Program-made: the position numbers and the translations under genes | The notes under the pieces: model-generated | What the model saw: only the letters and a program-made list of their open reading frames with translations | The model's database searches: none | Told to the model about the DNA's origin: nothing | Shown: one piece after another, positions 36,091 through 46,072 of the stretch | Numbering within the stretch: position 1 is the first letter of the stretch | How the letters are laid out: each line of letters begins with the position of its first letter | Source of the DNA: Toxonevra muliebris | Taxonomy: Eukaryota; Arthropoda; Insecta; Diptera; Pallopteridae | NCBI GenBank assembly: GCA_963691655.1 | Contig: OY829329.1 | Location: forward strand, 57,177,408-57,241,407 | Direction: 5' to 3' | Length of the DNA: 64,000 nucleotides

Positions 36091-37779
36091 ATGAGCAAAA
36101 AAAATAATAAAGCAAAAAATTTAAACCAGCGGGGATTAACCGCAACGGAACTCGCAGATCGAATGGAGCATGAGCTACGTGATGAAGATCTGCGAGCTTC
36201 CACAAGCAGGGGTTCACCCAGGTCGAGAGGGCCAGCAAGGTGTCAGGCAACGACTGCACCTAAGCGAAGACGGAGCTTTGAGGGTAACCGTACGATGACC
36301 AGCAAAACCAAGGTAGGGGTACCAGCTGTCAGTGCATTAGCACCGATAGCTGAGTCCCATACAATGGCTTACGCTGGTGTGGTAGCCGCGGGAACTAGTG
36401 CAATAGCACCAGTGACCGTGTTAGCCGCGGGAACTGGAGCAATAGCACCAGCGCCCGTGGTAACCACACAAGCGACTGGCATCGTACCCAGTACAGCTCA
36501 TACAGAGGTCTCAGCGGCCGGTGCAATAGCACCGGCTGGTGTGACTTCTGTAAGGGCTCGAGATGTCTTTCTAGCAAAGGTGGCTAGTGCATTCGCACCA
36601 GCGGCTAATGCTACGGAGACATCGACGGGGAAAAGTTACCCCAGGGAGCACAAACGCCGCGAGTTGAAGGTACCACCAATTGGGCAGCCAGGTGGTATGG
36701 ACGACCCACTAAGGAAGGGCCTTAGTGGGGCAGGGTCCAGGTGGTATCTTAGATACCTGGAGCAGGGGCTGGAACCTGCTGTAGCAAGGAAGAAGGCAGA
36801 GGAGCATAAAGCCAAGCCGTCCGAAGGTACTTCCCAGGAACCTCGAGAAAGGAAAAGGGGAAGCTCGGTCATCACTCCACCGCAAAAACAGGAGGTGAAG
36901 AAACCGAGGACGGATACGGTGGTGGCAGGCTCATCTGCAGGAAGAGTGGTGTGCGGCAAGACGTACGCGGGGGTTGCGAAAGCAGTTAGGATGGCAGTGT
37001 TGCCAAGGGAATATCCCGAGGTAACATTGTCATCCGAGCAGCTTTCGGCCCTAGAAGACGCCATCCTGGAGGAGGTGGCAAAGGGATGGGCACACAAGCT
37101 GAAGTTTGAGGGTATCCATTTCAGGCCGGGTTATCTACTCATCGACTGCAAAGATGTGCAGTCAGCCGAATGGCTGAAAGGAGTAGCCCCGAAGCTAACG
37201 GCCTGGAATGGACCCCCTCTCATTTCATGTGTAGGTGATGATGTTCCCAAGTCGCACGTGGTGACTATTTTCTTCCCCAGGAGCCTGGGCCAGACGTCAG
37301 AACGGATACTGGCCCTACTCAATGCCCAAAACGAGGGCCTCCGAACAAACCTCTGGAAGGCATTGAAGGCTCGTGAGGAAGGAAATGGTCAGTTACTGAC
37401 GATAAGTATGGATGAGCTATCGTTTGAAGCCATCCGTACTTCAGGGGGCGTCATCAACTACCGGTTTGGTGAGGTCACGGTGCACGGGGTGCACAAACGG
37501 GCCACGGAAGAGGACACCTCGAATCCCGAGCCAGAAGCAGTCAGCAATGACGAGCCGAAAGCAACGGAAAGAGTGCACTCAGCCGTGGTCGAGGTGGAGG
37601 TCGATACTCTACCAACATCAGCCGCGAGCGAAATGGAAGGCATAGTACTCCCATCTTCGACCGCGACTGAAGTTGAGGGAATCGACCTCTCCCTTCTCAA
37701 TATGGACTGCCCCATAGATGAGGAGGAAGAAAGGATGTTGTTGAGTGGCAGTAGTAGGGGCAAAAGCCCCGCTAAGTAA
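36091..37779 (+). CDS. LOA-like retrotransposon ORF1 protein
   Basis: 562 aa, open throughout, starting at ATG in context AAAATGAGC. Residues 1-75 are basic and polar (RGPARCQATTAPKRRRS). Residues 80-175 are an alanine/proline/glycine-rich low-complexity stretch with repeats of the type AAGTxAIAP. A basic linker follows (EHKRRELKVPP; EPRERKRGSS). Residues about 290-470 form the folded part (TYAGVAKAVRMAVLPREYPE, GWAHKLKFEGIHFRPGYLLI, ITYRFGEV-type ending NYRFGEVTVHGVHKR), which resembles the DUF4780 domain of LOA-group ORF1 proteins. The tail is acidic (PIDEEEERM). There is no CCHC knuckle in this protein. ORF1 proteins bind the element RNA and form the ribonucleoprotein; the exact function of this type is not established. 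It ends 5 bp before the ORF2 start. Confidence 0.85.
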   Translation: MSKKNNKAKNLNQRGLTATELADRMEHELRDEDLRASTSRGSPRSRGPARCQATTAPKRRRSFEGNRTMTSKTKVGVPAVSALAPIAESHTMAYAGVVAAGTSAIAPVTVLAAGTGAIAPAPVVTTQATGIVPSTAHTEVSAAGAIAPAGVTSVRARDVFLAKVASAFAPAANATETSTGKSYPREHKRRELKVPPIGQPGGMDDPLRKGLSGAGSRWYLRYLEQGLEPAVARKKAEEHKAKPSEGTSQEPRERKRGSSVITPPQKQEVKKPRTDTVVAGSSAGRVVCGKTYAGVAKAVRMAVLPREYPEVTLSSEQLSALEDAILEEVAKGWAHKLKFEGIHFRPGYLLIDCKDVQSAEWLKGVAPKLTAWNGPPLISCVGDDVPKSHVVTIFFPRSLGQTSERILALLNAQNEGLRTNLWKALKAREEGNGQLLTISMDELSFEAIRTSGGVINYRFGEVTVHGVHKRATEEDTSNPEPEAVSNDEPKATERVHSAVVEVEVDTLPTSAASEMEGIVLPSSTATEVEGIDLSLLNMDCPIDEEEERMLLSGSSRGKSPAK

Positions 37780-37784
37780 GCTCT

Positions 37785-40700
37785 ATGAGCAGTGGAACAG
37801 GCATCAAATGTGCCCAGGTTAACGTCCACCACGCAAGAGCCGCCTCGGCGGTGATTGCAAGGACATTTTCAAAATTTAACCTGGGCCTGATACTGATCCA
37901 AGAACCCTGGCACTACCAAGGTGCAATCAGAGGAATGGCCTGTAAAAACGGCAAGGTAATTTGGGATAACAGGCAGGATAATCCAAGGGCCTGTATTCTA
38001 ATTAGAAACAACATTAATTATGTTTGTCTTACAGAATTCATGACGCGGGACTTAGTTCCAATTCAAGCCCACCTTAACATCGAGGGCAGCAAACGCGCCA
38101 TAGTAGTGGCATCGGCATATTTTCCGGGTGAGGAGTCGTCACCACCGCCGCCAGAAGTGAGGCAACTGGTGGATTATTGCAACAGGCACAGACTGCCGCT
38201 TCTCCTCGGATGCGATGCGAACGCTCACAGTACCATATGGGGCAGCACAAACGACAACAGCAGAGGTGAGTACCTTTTAGAATTTATCTTATCCGCTAAT
38301 CTAGAAATATTAAACGTAGGGAATGAACCTACGTTTGTTACTAGAGTTAGGAAAGAAGTATTAGACATAACAGTATGCAGTCCAAATATTGTAGGACTAG
38401 TCAAGAACTGGAGGGTATCCAAAGAGGACTCACTCTCTGATCATAAAATCATAGAGTTCCTCCTAGAGGGCACAAGTACCGAAATACCGTCCTTTAGAAA
38501 TCCCAGGAAAACAAACTGGACAGAATACATAGAAGTACTTAAGTGTAATTTAGAAGGTATTAAATCGTGCAAGGTGATAAAAAATCATCATGAGCTCGAA
38601 TATTCCGTAAATGAACTTAACGAAGCAATACTAGATGCTTTCGAGGGCAGCTGCCCTGAAAAAGCGGAAAGTCTAGGAAAGGACGCCATATGGTGGAATA
38701 GTACCCTAAGTGACATTAGAACCGAAGTACGTAGGCTCCATAATGGAGCAAAACGGAGCGGACAATGGCAAGCTTATAGGGATAAACTAACAGAATACAA
38801 TAAAGAAATTAGGAAGGCTAAAAGAACTAGCTTTAGGAACTTCTGCGACAATATCTCATCTCTACCTGCTGCATCAAGGATATATAAAACCTTTGCAAAA
38901 GCAGGGCAGGACATGAGAATGGCGCTGAAGAAATCAGATGGCAGCTTCACCTGTAATGAAAAGGAACGAGCAGAATTGCTACTAGCAACACACTTCCCTG
39001 GAAGTGTCGGGCTAGATAGCAGGAATTCAGAGGAGCAGCCTAGAAGAATAAACAGAGTAAACAGGAAGGTAGCAGCAGAAATATGCTCTGCGCCTAGATT
39101 GGAATGGGCGTTAAACACTTTTCAACCATTTAAATCACCTGGTCTTGACGGCATATTTCCTGCTCTATTACAGAAGGGCATAAAGGAAATATTGCCATTC
39201 CTTATTAATATAGGGAGAAGTAGCCTCGCTTTTGGGTACATACCAACAGCTTGGCGAAGGGCAAAGGTGGTATTTATACCAAAAGTGGGCAAAAAAGATA
39301 CCACCAACCCTAAGTCCTTCAGACCTATAAGCTTAACATCGTTTATGTTGAAAACACTTGAAAAGGTGGTTGACAACTTTATACGATGTAAAATCTTAGA
39401 CACAAATCCATTGCACCCCAATCAGCATGCATATAGAGCAGGCAGGTCTACCGAGACAGCTCTGCATGACTTAGTGGGGAAGATTCAAGGGGCACTAGAT
39501 GTGAAAGAAGTAGCAGTATGTGCTTTCCTGGATGTAGAAGGAGCTTTCGACAACACCTCGCACGAGGCTGTCAATAACTCTCTAAGGCGAAGAGGAGTAG
39601 ATAACACAACATCTAGATGGATGTCAGAAATGCTCTCCTCTAGAACAGCTGAGATGGAAACAGGGCTAGGTACCATATCAGTCAGCACAACCAGAGGATG
39701 TCCACAGGGAGGAGTATTATCACCTCTAATGTGGAGCCTGGTAGTAGATGAACTTTTAATGAAACTCTCAGAGGCAGGCATAGACTGTCAAGGGTATGCG
39801 GACGATATAGTCCTCGTAGCCAGAGGGAAATTTGAAGAAACTCTCTGTGACATTATACAAAGAGGGCTAGGTATTACTAGGAGATGGTGCAGGTCGGTAG
39901 GGCTAAATATTAACCCTGCAAAGACCACTATAGTTCCATTTACCAGGAAAAGATCGCTCCCGCGCTGGAAACCGATATCACTAGCTGGGGAGATTATTGA
40001 ACAAAAGCAAGAGGTAAAGTATCTGGGCTTAGTATTAGATAGTAAACTCACATGGAAAGCGCATGTTGAAACAGTGACAAGTAAAGCCACTCGCGCTCTA
40101 ATGGTATGCAGAAGGCTAGCAGGGAAAACTTGGGGATGTAAACCAAGTATACTGCGCTGGATGTACATAATGATGGTAAGGCCAATCATTACATATGGAG
40201 CATTAGCGTGGGCAAGGAGAACTCAACTAAAAACAGCAAAAGCTAAATTGGGGAAAGTTCAAAGGTTGGCATGTATCTGTATAACAGGAGCAATGAGAAC
40301 ATGTCCGACTGCTGCACTAGAGGTACTATTGGAGCTCACTCCATTACACCTCGTGATAGAGAATGCCTCCAAGGCAGCAATCGTAAGAGGAACAAGAAAT
40401 AAAAGGTTGACGAGGAGATCTATAGGGCTTGGAGACCGAGATAACCCGGCGAAAGACAACTATCTCTTGGACTGTCCCCAGGACAGAATGGACAAACAGT
40501 ATAGTTTTGAGAAACACTTCGTTGCAAAACTTAGTAGCAAGAACGAATGGGAGGGTGTAGAGTATAACTACACACTCAAAGAACACACGATTAAGTGGTA
40601 TACAGATGGGTCACGTACCGAGGATGGAACTGGGGCAGGAGTATTTGGGCCAAGAATCAAACACTCTGAGCCGATGGGGAAGTATCCTAGCATCTTCCAA

Positions 40701-41423
40701 GCTGAAATTCATGCAATTAGCACATGTGTGCAATTCAACCTGGATAGACAGTACAAACGGCAAGATATCGCTATCATGTCGGACAGCCAAGCAGCCATTC
40801 GAGCATTATGCTCCTTTGAGATCACCTCTAAGTTGGTGTGGGACTGTTTGAGCAAGCTCAATCAACTGGGCAATGACAACAAAGTCGCTCTATGTTGGGT
40901 CCCTGGCCACGCAGGAATTGAGGGTAATGAGCAGGCAGACGAGCTTGCAAGAAAGGGGGCAGCAACCACTTTCGTGGGACCTGAACCCTTCTGTGGAATA
41001 GGAGATAGCGTAATCAGGGAATTACTCAGGCAAGAAGAGAGGAACAAGAGGCAAGAACTCTTTACCAATCTTACGGGACTGAGGCAATCCAAAGCGCTTT
41101 TAGGTAATTATAATAAGAGTAGATACGCATTCTGCATTGGTCTCAACAAAAACAGTTTGCGCATATTAGCTGGTATTCTGACTGGGCATTGCGGGCTCAG
41201 AGAACACCTTTGTAAGATAGGGGTTGAGCAAAGCTCAACTTGTAGGTTTTGTAATGAGGAAGACGAATCATCAGAACATATTTTAGCTCAATGTGGAGCA
41301 CTGATCCACAAAAGAAGGAAATGTCTGGGCATGCACCAAGTGCCCAGTACCGAACTGGCATCCATAGATCCGGGCGCAATACTCAAATTCTTGAGGGAGA
41401 CTGGACTGGATGAGGTACTCTAG
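37785..41423 (+). CDS. LOA-like ORF2: endonuclease, reverse transcriptase, RNase H
   Basis: 1212 aa, open throughout. N-terminal apurinic-type endonuclease (about 1-225): VNVHHARAAS, LILIQEPWHY, LLGCDANAHSTIWGS near 141, and LSDHKI near 217. Reverse transcriptase (about 430-740): FKSPGLDGIFPALLQ, VFIPKVGKKD, YRAGRSTETALHDL, FLDVEGAFDNTS near 580 (first aspartate), GCPQGGVLSPLMW, QGYADDIVLVA near 671 (catalytic YADD), KYLGLVLDSKLTW. RNase H (about 935-1060): WYTDGSRTEDGTGAG, QAEIHAI, MSDSQAAIRAL near 998, WVPGHAGIEGNEQADELA, which has all four acidic residues. C-terminal zinc knuckle CRFCNEEDESSEHILAQC from 1153. These parts carry out target-primed reverse transcription in the nucleus. RNase H is kept only in the I/LOA/R1-related part of the LINE tree. 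No lesions were seen. Confidence 0.93.
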   Translation: MSSGTGIKCAQVNVHHARAASAVIARTFSKFNLGLILIQEPWHYQGAIRGMACKNGKVIWDNRQDNPRACILIRNNINYVCLTEFMTRDLVPIQAHLNIEGSKRAIVVASAYFPGEESSPPPPEVRQLVDYCNRHRLPLLLGCDANAHSTIWGSTNDNSRGEYLLEFILSANLEILNVGNEPTFVTRVRKEVLDITVCSPNIVGLVKNWRVSKEDSLSDHKIIEFLLEGTSTEIPSFRNPRKTNWTEYIEVLKCNLEGIKSCKVIKNHHELEYSVNELNEAILDAFEGSCPEKAESLGKDAIWWNSTLSDIRTEVRRLHNGAKRSGQWQAYRDKLTEYNKEIRKAKRTSFRNFCDNISSLPAASRIYKTFAKAGQDMRMALKKSDGSFTCNEKERAELLLATHFPGSVGLDSRNSEEQPRRINRVNRKVAAEICSAPRLEWALNTFQPFKSPGLDGIFPALLQKGIKEILPFLINIGRSSLAFGYIPTAWRRAKVVFIPKVGKKDTTNPKSFRPISLTSFMLKTLEKVVDNFIRCKILDTNPLHPNQHAYRAGRSTETALHDLVGKIQGALDVKEVAVCAFLDVEGAFDNTSHEAVNNSLRRRGVDNTTSRWMSEMLSSRTAEMETGLGTISVSTTRGCPQGGVLSPLMWSLVVDELLMKLSEAGIDCQGYADDIVLVARGKFEETLCDIIQRGLGITRRWCRSVGLNINPAKTTIVPFTRKRSLPRWKPISLAGEIIEQKQEVKYLGLVLDSKLTWKAHVETVTSKATRALMVCRRLAGKTWGCKPSILRWMYIMMVRPIITYGALAWARRTQLKTAKAKLGKVQRLACICITGAMRTCPTAALEVLLELTPLHLVIENASKAAIVRGTRNKRLTRRSIGLGDRDNPAKDNYLLDCPQDRMDKQYSFEKHFVAKLSSKNEWEGVEYNYTLKEHTIKWYTDGSRTEDGTGAGVFGPRIKHSEPMGKYPSIFQAEIHAISTCVQFNLDRQYKRQDIAIMSDSQAAIRALCSFEITSKLVWDCLSKLNQLGNDNKVALCWVPGHAGIEGNEQADELARKGAATTFVGPEPFCGIGDSVIRELLRQEERNKRQELFTNLTGLRQSKALLGNYNKSRYAFCIGLNKNSLRILAGILTGHCGLREHLCKIGVEQSSTCRFCNEEDESSEHILAQCGALIHKRRKCLGMHQVPSTELASIDPGAILKFLRETGLDEVL

Positions 41424-41514
41424 GCAGATTAGACTAGAAAGAAAAGAGGGATGTACAATAGATCTTATAGGTCGCGGTACAACGACAGAAACCTCTATAA
41501 TACAATACAATACA
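41424..41514 (+). other. 3' UTR and repeat tail of the LOA-like element
   Basis: A 91-bp 3' UTR that ends in ATACAATACAATAC, a short 5-bp repeat instead of poly-A. It is followed directly by the second target-site duplication. Confidence 0.8.
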
Positions 41515-41527
41515 AAGACAGCAACCG
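41515..41527 (+). repeat. 3' target-site duplication of the LOA-like element
   Basis: AAGACAGCAACCG, identical to 35517-35529. Confidence 0.92.
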
Positions 41528-42322
41528 CAGACAACATATAGAGAAAGAAAGATAGAGAAAAAAGAACTCAGAGAAAGAAAGTTAGAGAGAAAATAACTTT
41601 TGATTACCTCAGTTGTTGCAGAACAGTTATAGCAGAACAGTTATTGCAGCTGGGTATTCAGGTACAGTAAAAACGTAATGAACAAAATTTTATGCACAAA
41701 TATTTGTGCAATTTTTTCGTACACAAAGTCAGCTTAACCCTATTCTGCCAGTAAAAAAAAAGTCATTAGACTTCTAATTTGTGTATTGGAATCAAAAGCT
41801 TACAGAAGCATTCAGATGTAATAAACAGCAAAGAGAGGCAATAAACGGCAATCTGAGGCAGTCTGAGGCACTAGAACTGAGACTATAAGATAAAACCAGA
41901 TGCAACTCAAGACAATCATAACACGTTAGAGGCAGATAAGAGCAATCAAATGAAATTAAAAATAGTTAGGCCTACAAGCATAGAATAACCTAAAAGTAAC
42001 CGGCACAGACTGCAGTCAAATACTTAAAGTAACAGTCATTAAAAATACCAGAATAACTTTTAAAATATCACTGCCTGGCTATGAAGTCTATTTATTGAAC
42101 ACAGAAATTAATTCGAGATATCAGTCGCAGTGGTTTTTTACTCGCTCGTATTCTTTTTGCACTTTGTGGAGAATAGATCTGTAAATTTTTCATTCTATTC
42201 CATTAACTAATCAAAAAATCAATTTGAAATTTTAGATACAGTTATTTTTCAATATAATATAAAAGTTATTGCTTTTCATCATTAATGTTGTTGTTGTATT
42301 TTTTAATTCCTTATAAAAATAA
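41528..42322. other. intronic DNA without recognisable genes
   Basis: Starts with a purine-rich AGAGAAAGAAAG stretch (41539-41595), then ordinary AT-rich sequence. Confidence 0.5.
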
Positions 42323-42854
42323 CACAGTTCAACAGCCAAAAATGAGCAGAGACGGGATAAGTGTACTTAAGGTAATGGGGAATCGCTGAGTCCGAATCCG
42401 TGGTCCGTGGTCAAAATTTTTAAAATTGAAAAAAAAAATATATATTTTTGAACCTGGCACAGGAACGGCTCTTCGACAAGGTGCCATATGCCACCGCTAG
42501 GCATTACTGGATTAAGCTAACAACGACATAAAAGTGAACGATGATAACGAGGATGAAAAAAATTACGAGAAAATAAATTAATTAAAAAAAAAAAATTTTT
42601 TTTTAAATTTTTAATTTTAAAAAATAAAAAAAAATTGATAAAGTTTTTTTTTGAAAAATTGATGTTTTGATGAAAAAAAATATGAACTGCATTTTTGATT
42701 TTTTTTTTGCAATTTTAAAGATTATGATGTCAATAAAAATTGTGACGTACCAGAGCAAAACGGACCACGGATTCGGACTCAGAGACTCCCATTACCTTAA
42801 GTGCATTTGCCTCGTCTCTGCTCGTTTTCAAAAGATTCTATTTGTAGAACAGTG
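42323..42854. mobile_element. MITE with about 100-bp terminal inverted repeats
   Basis: Ends CACAGTTCAACA (42323-) and the complement of CACTGTTCTACA (ending 42854). The arms continue with GAGCAGAGACG, ACTTAAGGTAATGGG and TGAGTCCGAATCCGTGGTCC on both sides (left to about 42415, right from about 42755). Both ends are flanked by TAA (42320-42322 and 42855-42857), which would fit a 3-bp duplication of the PIF/Harbinger type. The interior is A/T runs without coding capacity. Confidence 0.7.
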
Positions 42855-43737
42855 TAACCAAAGCATTTCAAAGTTTTCAATATTCGTACAGTATTTGAAA
42901 AGTTTCTCAATCACTTGCCCATCATTCCACCACACATTCAAAATTTAATAGGTCCAATAATATAATAGTTTCCGCATGTTTGGGAGATGCTATGCTTTTT
43001 TGAACAGGGCTGAAATTTTAAATCCTATAACTTCTGGGAAACCTAATACAATAATGGTGCAAAATTTGGAAAAAAAAATTCGTTCATTAGGAATGATTCG
43101 GAAATAAAAAACAAACGAACATACAAATTTTGTATTAATATTAAACCAGTTTTTATAACACTTTCACCCAAAAAAAAAAAAAAAAATAAGTTATTTGATT
43201 TGCGTTATTTATCATAACGACAACAACAATCAACCATCAGACTGTTTTTGTTTGAAAAAAATTGCATTTAACTGGCGTCATCTTGTTCATTTCTCTTGAT
43301 GCCACAAAATTTGTTCAATTTTTTTAAGTAAGTCTTTTGTTCTTTTCAGCTAATTTTCGAATTTTTGTTTTGTTAGTATAAATTTGGAGAAATATTCTTT
43401 CCACATTCGCTACCTGCAAGTGCTACCCTGAACTACAATAACATTTTTATGATAACCAAAACATATTTAAGTCTATTCTGCATATTATTGCAAAAACTGT
43501 AAAATTGGGGAATAAGCTCTAATATTTAAGGGAAATCTGTAAAACTGCATGCCGACCGAAATAACTGTAATTTACAGATAAATCTGTCAATATGGCACCG
43601 CTGTTTACAAGTCAAATATAGATTTACAGCACTGCGATTTATTTTTTATTTGAATTACAATGATTTTTTTCTTCACTTTAAGAGTTTGCAACACAATTTA
43701 ATATTTCAAAATCAGTTTCTTAAAATTAACGGAGATT
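42855..43737. other. intronic DNA without recognisable genes
   Basis: AT-rich, with an A run at 43171-43187. No feature could be supported. Confidence 0.5.
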
Positions 43738-43747
43738 AGAAAGTTAC

Positions 43748-44806
43748 TGCGATGTATAAAGAACCAATATTGGAATCAAACTGCAGAATTCAGAGTAAAT
43801 AATGAAAATACGGACGAAAAAGAAATACTAAAGGGGGTTAGACAAGGATGTATATTATCACCCCTTCTGTTTAATATTTACTCTGAAGTAATATTCCAGG
43901 AGGCACTTTACAATGCGCACGAAGGTATAAAAGTAAATGGTGTTATCATTAACAACATAAGGTATGCCGATGATACAACGCTGTTTGCGGATAATATGAA
44001 TGACCTTCAAACCTTAGTAGATAAGATTGACGAGCATAGCACCAAATATGGTCTAAAGAATAATGTCGGTAAAACCAAATTCATGACTGTCAGCAGAAGG
44101 AATACATATAACAGCTTAAGCTTGTCGATTCGAGCTGAAGCAGTCGAAAAGGTAGCCCGATTTAAGTATCTCGGATGCTGGATTAACGAAAATTGGGACT
44201 GCGTAGAAGAAAAAAGAACAAGAATAAAAATGGCAAGAGCCACTTTCTGCAACTATAAGAAAATACTCTGTAGTCATGACCTCAAGATTCGTTTCATTAA
44301 ATGCTACGTATGGTCAATACTTCTATACGCCATGGAAATATGAACGCTGAAAATAGCAGACATGAACAAGTTGGAGGCTTTCGAAATGTGGCTATATAGA
44401 AGAATACTGAAAATACTTTGGACTGACCATGTTTCGAAAAGTGAAGTTCTACGCCGAATAAATCGAAGCAGACAACTTCTAACCACAATAAAAAGAAGGA
44501 AAACAGCTTATTTGGGTCATATCCTCAGAAATCCAAAGTATCAATTGCTGCAGCTTATTCTGGAAGGCAAAATTGAAGGAAGACGTACCATTGGAAGAAA
44601 GCAGTTATCATGGTTGCGAAATATTAGACACTGGACGGGATTCAACAATATAAGAGAGTTATGGAACGTTGCAAGAGATAGAGAAGCATTCAATGAAATA
44701 GTCAACAGCATAATTTAACAGTTTTTAATTATTTCTTAAATTAATGTATTATGATTTTGTACGATCGCTCAACATTCGTATTCGAATATGCAAATAAAGA
44801 AGAAGA
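43748..44806 (+). mobile_element. 5'-truncated non-LTR retrotransposon (LINE)
   Basis: A 1059-bp 3' portion of a LINE ending in an AAGAAGAAG tail, flanked by the 10-bp repeat AGAAAGTTAC (43738-43747 and 44807-44816), which looks like its target-site duplication. Loss of the 5' part is the usual result of incomplete target-primed reverse transcription. The clade is not assigned with confidence; the protein wording is that of common insect 'endonuclease-reverse transcriptase' repeats. Confidence 0.8.
43750..44718 (+). pseudogene. C-terminal part of a LINE reverse transcriptase with one nonsense codon
   Basis: In one frame from about 43750: GVRQGCILSPLLFNIYSEV (RT motif), NNIRYADDTTLFADN (catalytic YADD), VGKTKFMTVSRR, VARFKYLGCWINE, then a TGA at 44341 where relatives have Trp (MEI-stop-TLKIADM), and on in the same frame with LEAFEMWLYRRILKILWTDH, KTAYLGHILRNPKYQLLQLI, GRKQLSWLRNIRHWTG to TAA at 44718. 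The single TGG-to-TGA type change is the only lesion I see in 969 bp, so the copy is not very old. The endonuclease and the N-terminal half of the RT are missing through truncation. Confidence 0.85.
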
Positions 44807-44816
44807 AGAAAGTTAC

Positions 44817-46072
44817 AGTGACGGGAAATACCAGTTGATTAAAAAGTTCCTTTTTTCCAAAATCTTATAAAATTTATGAAAAAATTTCTTATCTTTCATT
44901 TTTTATATGGAATTTACAAATCAATTGGCAGTAAATTTTTGCTTTGCTATAGATTTTCCAATTTACATATTTTATATTTTAGTTAAAAGAATGTTTTATT
45001 ATTAACAAAAAAGTTTTTTGCTCTCAGAAATAGTGACTTCAAAAGTAATAATAATTTTAAAGTAGCAGTTTTTATTTTTCATTGTCGATAAACTTTAACC
45101 ATTTTAAATTTTGACAAAATTCATCAAATAATTTGTCATTTTCCACTCTTTATTATAGATATTATAAATATTGAGAAAACAATTCGGATTTCTGAATTTA
45201 TAAATAAATATGTGGTTTGTGTATTCAGTGGCAGTGGCTTCTAATTTTGCTGCCAGCTCACCAAATAGTAATTTTTCATCAGTTGGATGAGCTGTTTGAA
45301 TTTTTGAAATTAAATTAATAAAGTTAATAAAGAATTTGGTATAATTTGGGTTAAAGAAACATGAGTTCTTGATGTTTTAAATCAATTTGTTTCTTTTCAT
45401 TCTGTTTTATTATTACTTTTTGCTTTGCTTTTTTACATACATATTTTCAATGCTATCATTACATTTCATAGCATGCATTTGTGCTGTTGTTGTTTTTTTT
45501 TTTTGTTATGATACTCATGTTTCAATTGCCTAATTTTTTGCTTGCTAGCTTGCTTGTTACTTTGTTTGTTTGCTTGTTTGTGTGTTTATAAGTGAGGAAA
45601 CAGCTTGTGGCTTTTTCTTTGTTACTTACTGCTGCTCCTCTATGAAAATAAAGAATAAAAAATAGAGAGAAGAGAAAGCAAAAACAAAAATAAAACTCAA
45701 ACTACCTCAAACATGACTGCTGCATATATATGCCTAAATGTATGCTATACGGTTATCATCAAAACATAAAATAAATTTATGTAGTAGCTCTGGCTACAAT
45801 ACTGTAGGAAAATAGTAATAATAAAAAGAAAAAAGAAAATTTTACTCACATCGTGGTAGGAATATACTAAAATATCAAAATGTATACATTTTTAGATGTT
45901 TTGCAACAATATAAAGAAAGTAAAATATTATTTATTGCTAGTAAAAATATAGAAAAAAAATATAAACGAGTTTATGATTTTCATATACCTACACCTTTTT
46001 TTGCTTTTGGCTTTCAATAGAAATAAATGAGTTTATTATGAGCATGTTCTATGCATCGTATGTGTGTATGTA
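44817..46072. other. intronic DNA without recognisable genes
   Basis: AT-rich; short GCTTGCTTG/TTTGTTTG runs near 45540-45585. Confidence 0.5.

Larger units (their letters stand above)
35530..41514 (+). mobile_element. full-length LOA-like non-LTR retrotransposon
   Basis: 5985 bp between perfect 13-bp target-site duplications. Order: 5' HDV-like ribozyme (35530-35730), remaining 5' UTR to 36090, ORF1 (36091-37779), 4 to 5-bp gap, ORF2 (37785-41423), short 3' UTR and a tail of TACAA-type repeats (41495-41514). An RNase H domain after the reverse transcriptase and an ORF1 resembling the DUF4780 group fit the LOA clade (LOA, Baggins, Lian). GC content is clearly higher than in the host intron. 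Both ORFs are open over their full length, so this copy may be able to retrotranspose. It is antisense to the cadherin gene. Confidence 0.88.

Noticed and set aside
36395..41537. Many minus-strand and alternative-frame ORFs inside the LOA-like element
   Set aside because: Shadows of ORF1 and ORF2; the plus-strand proteins have clear domains.
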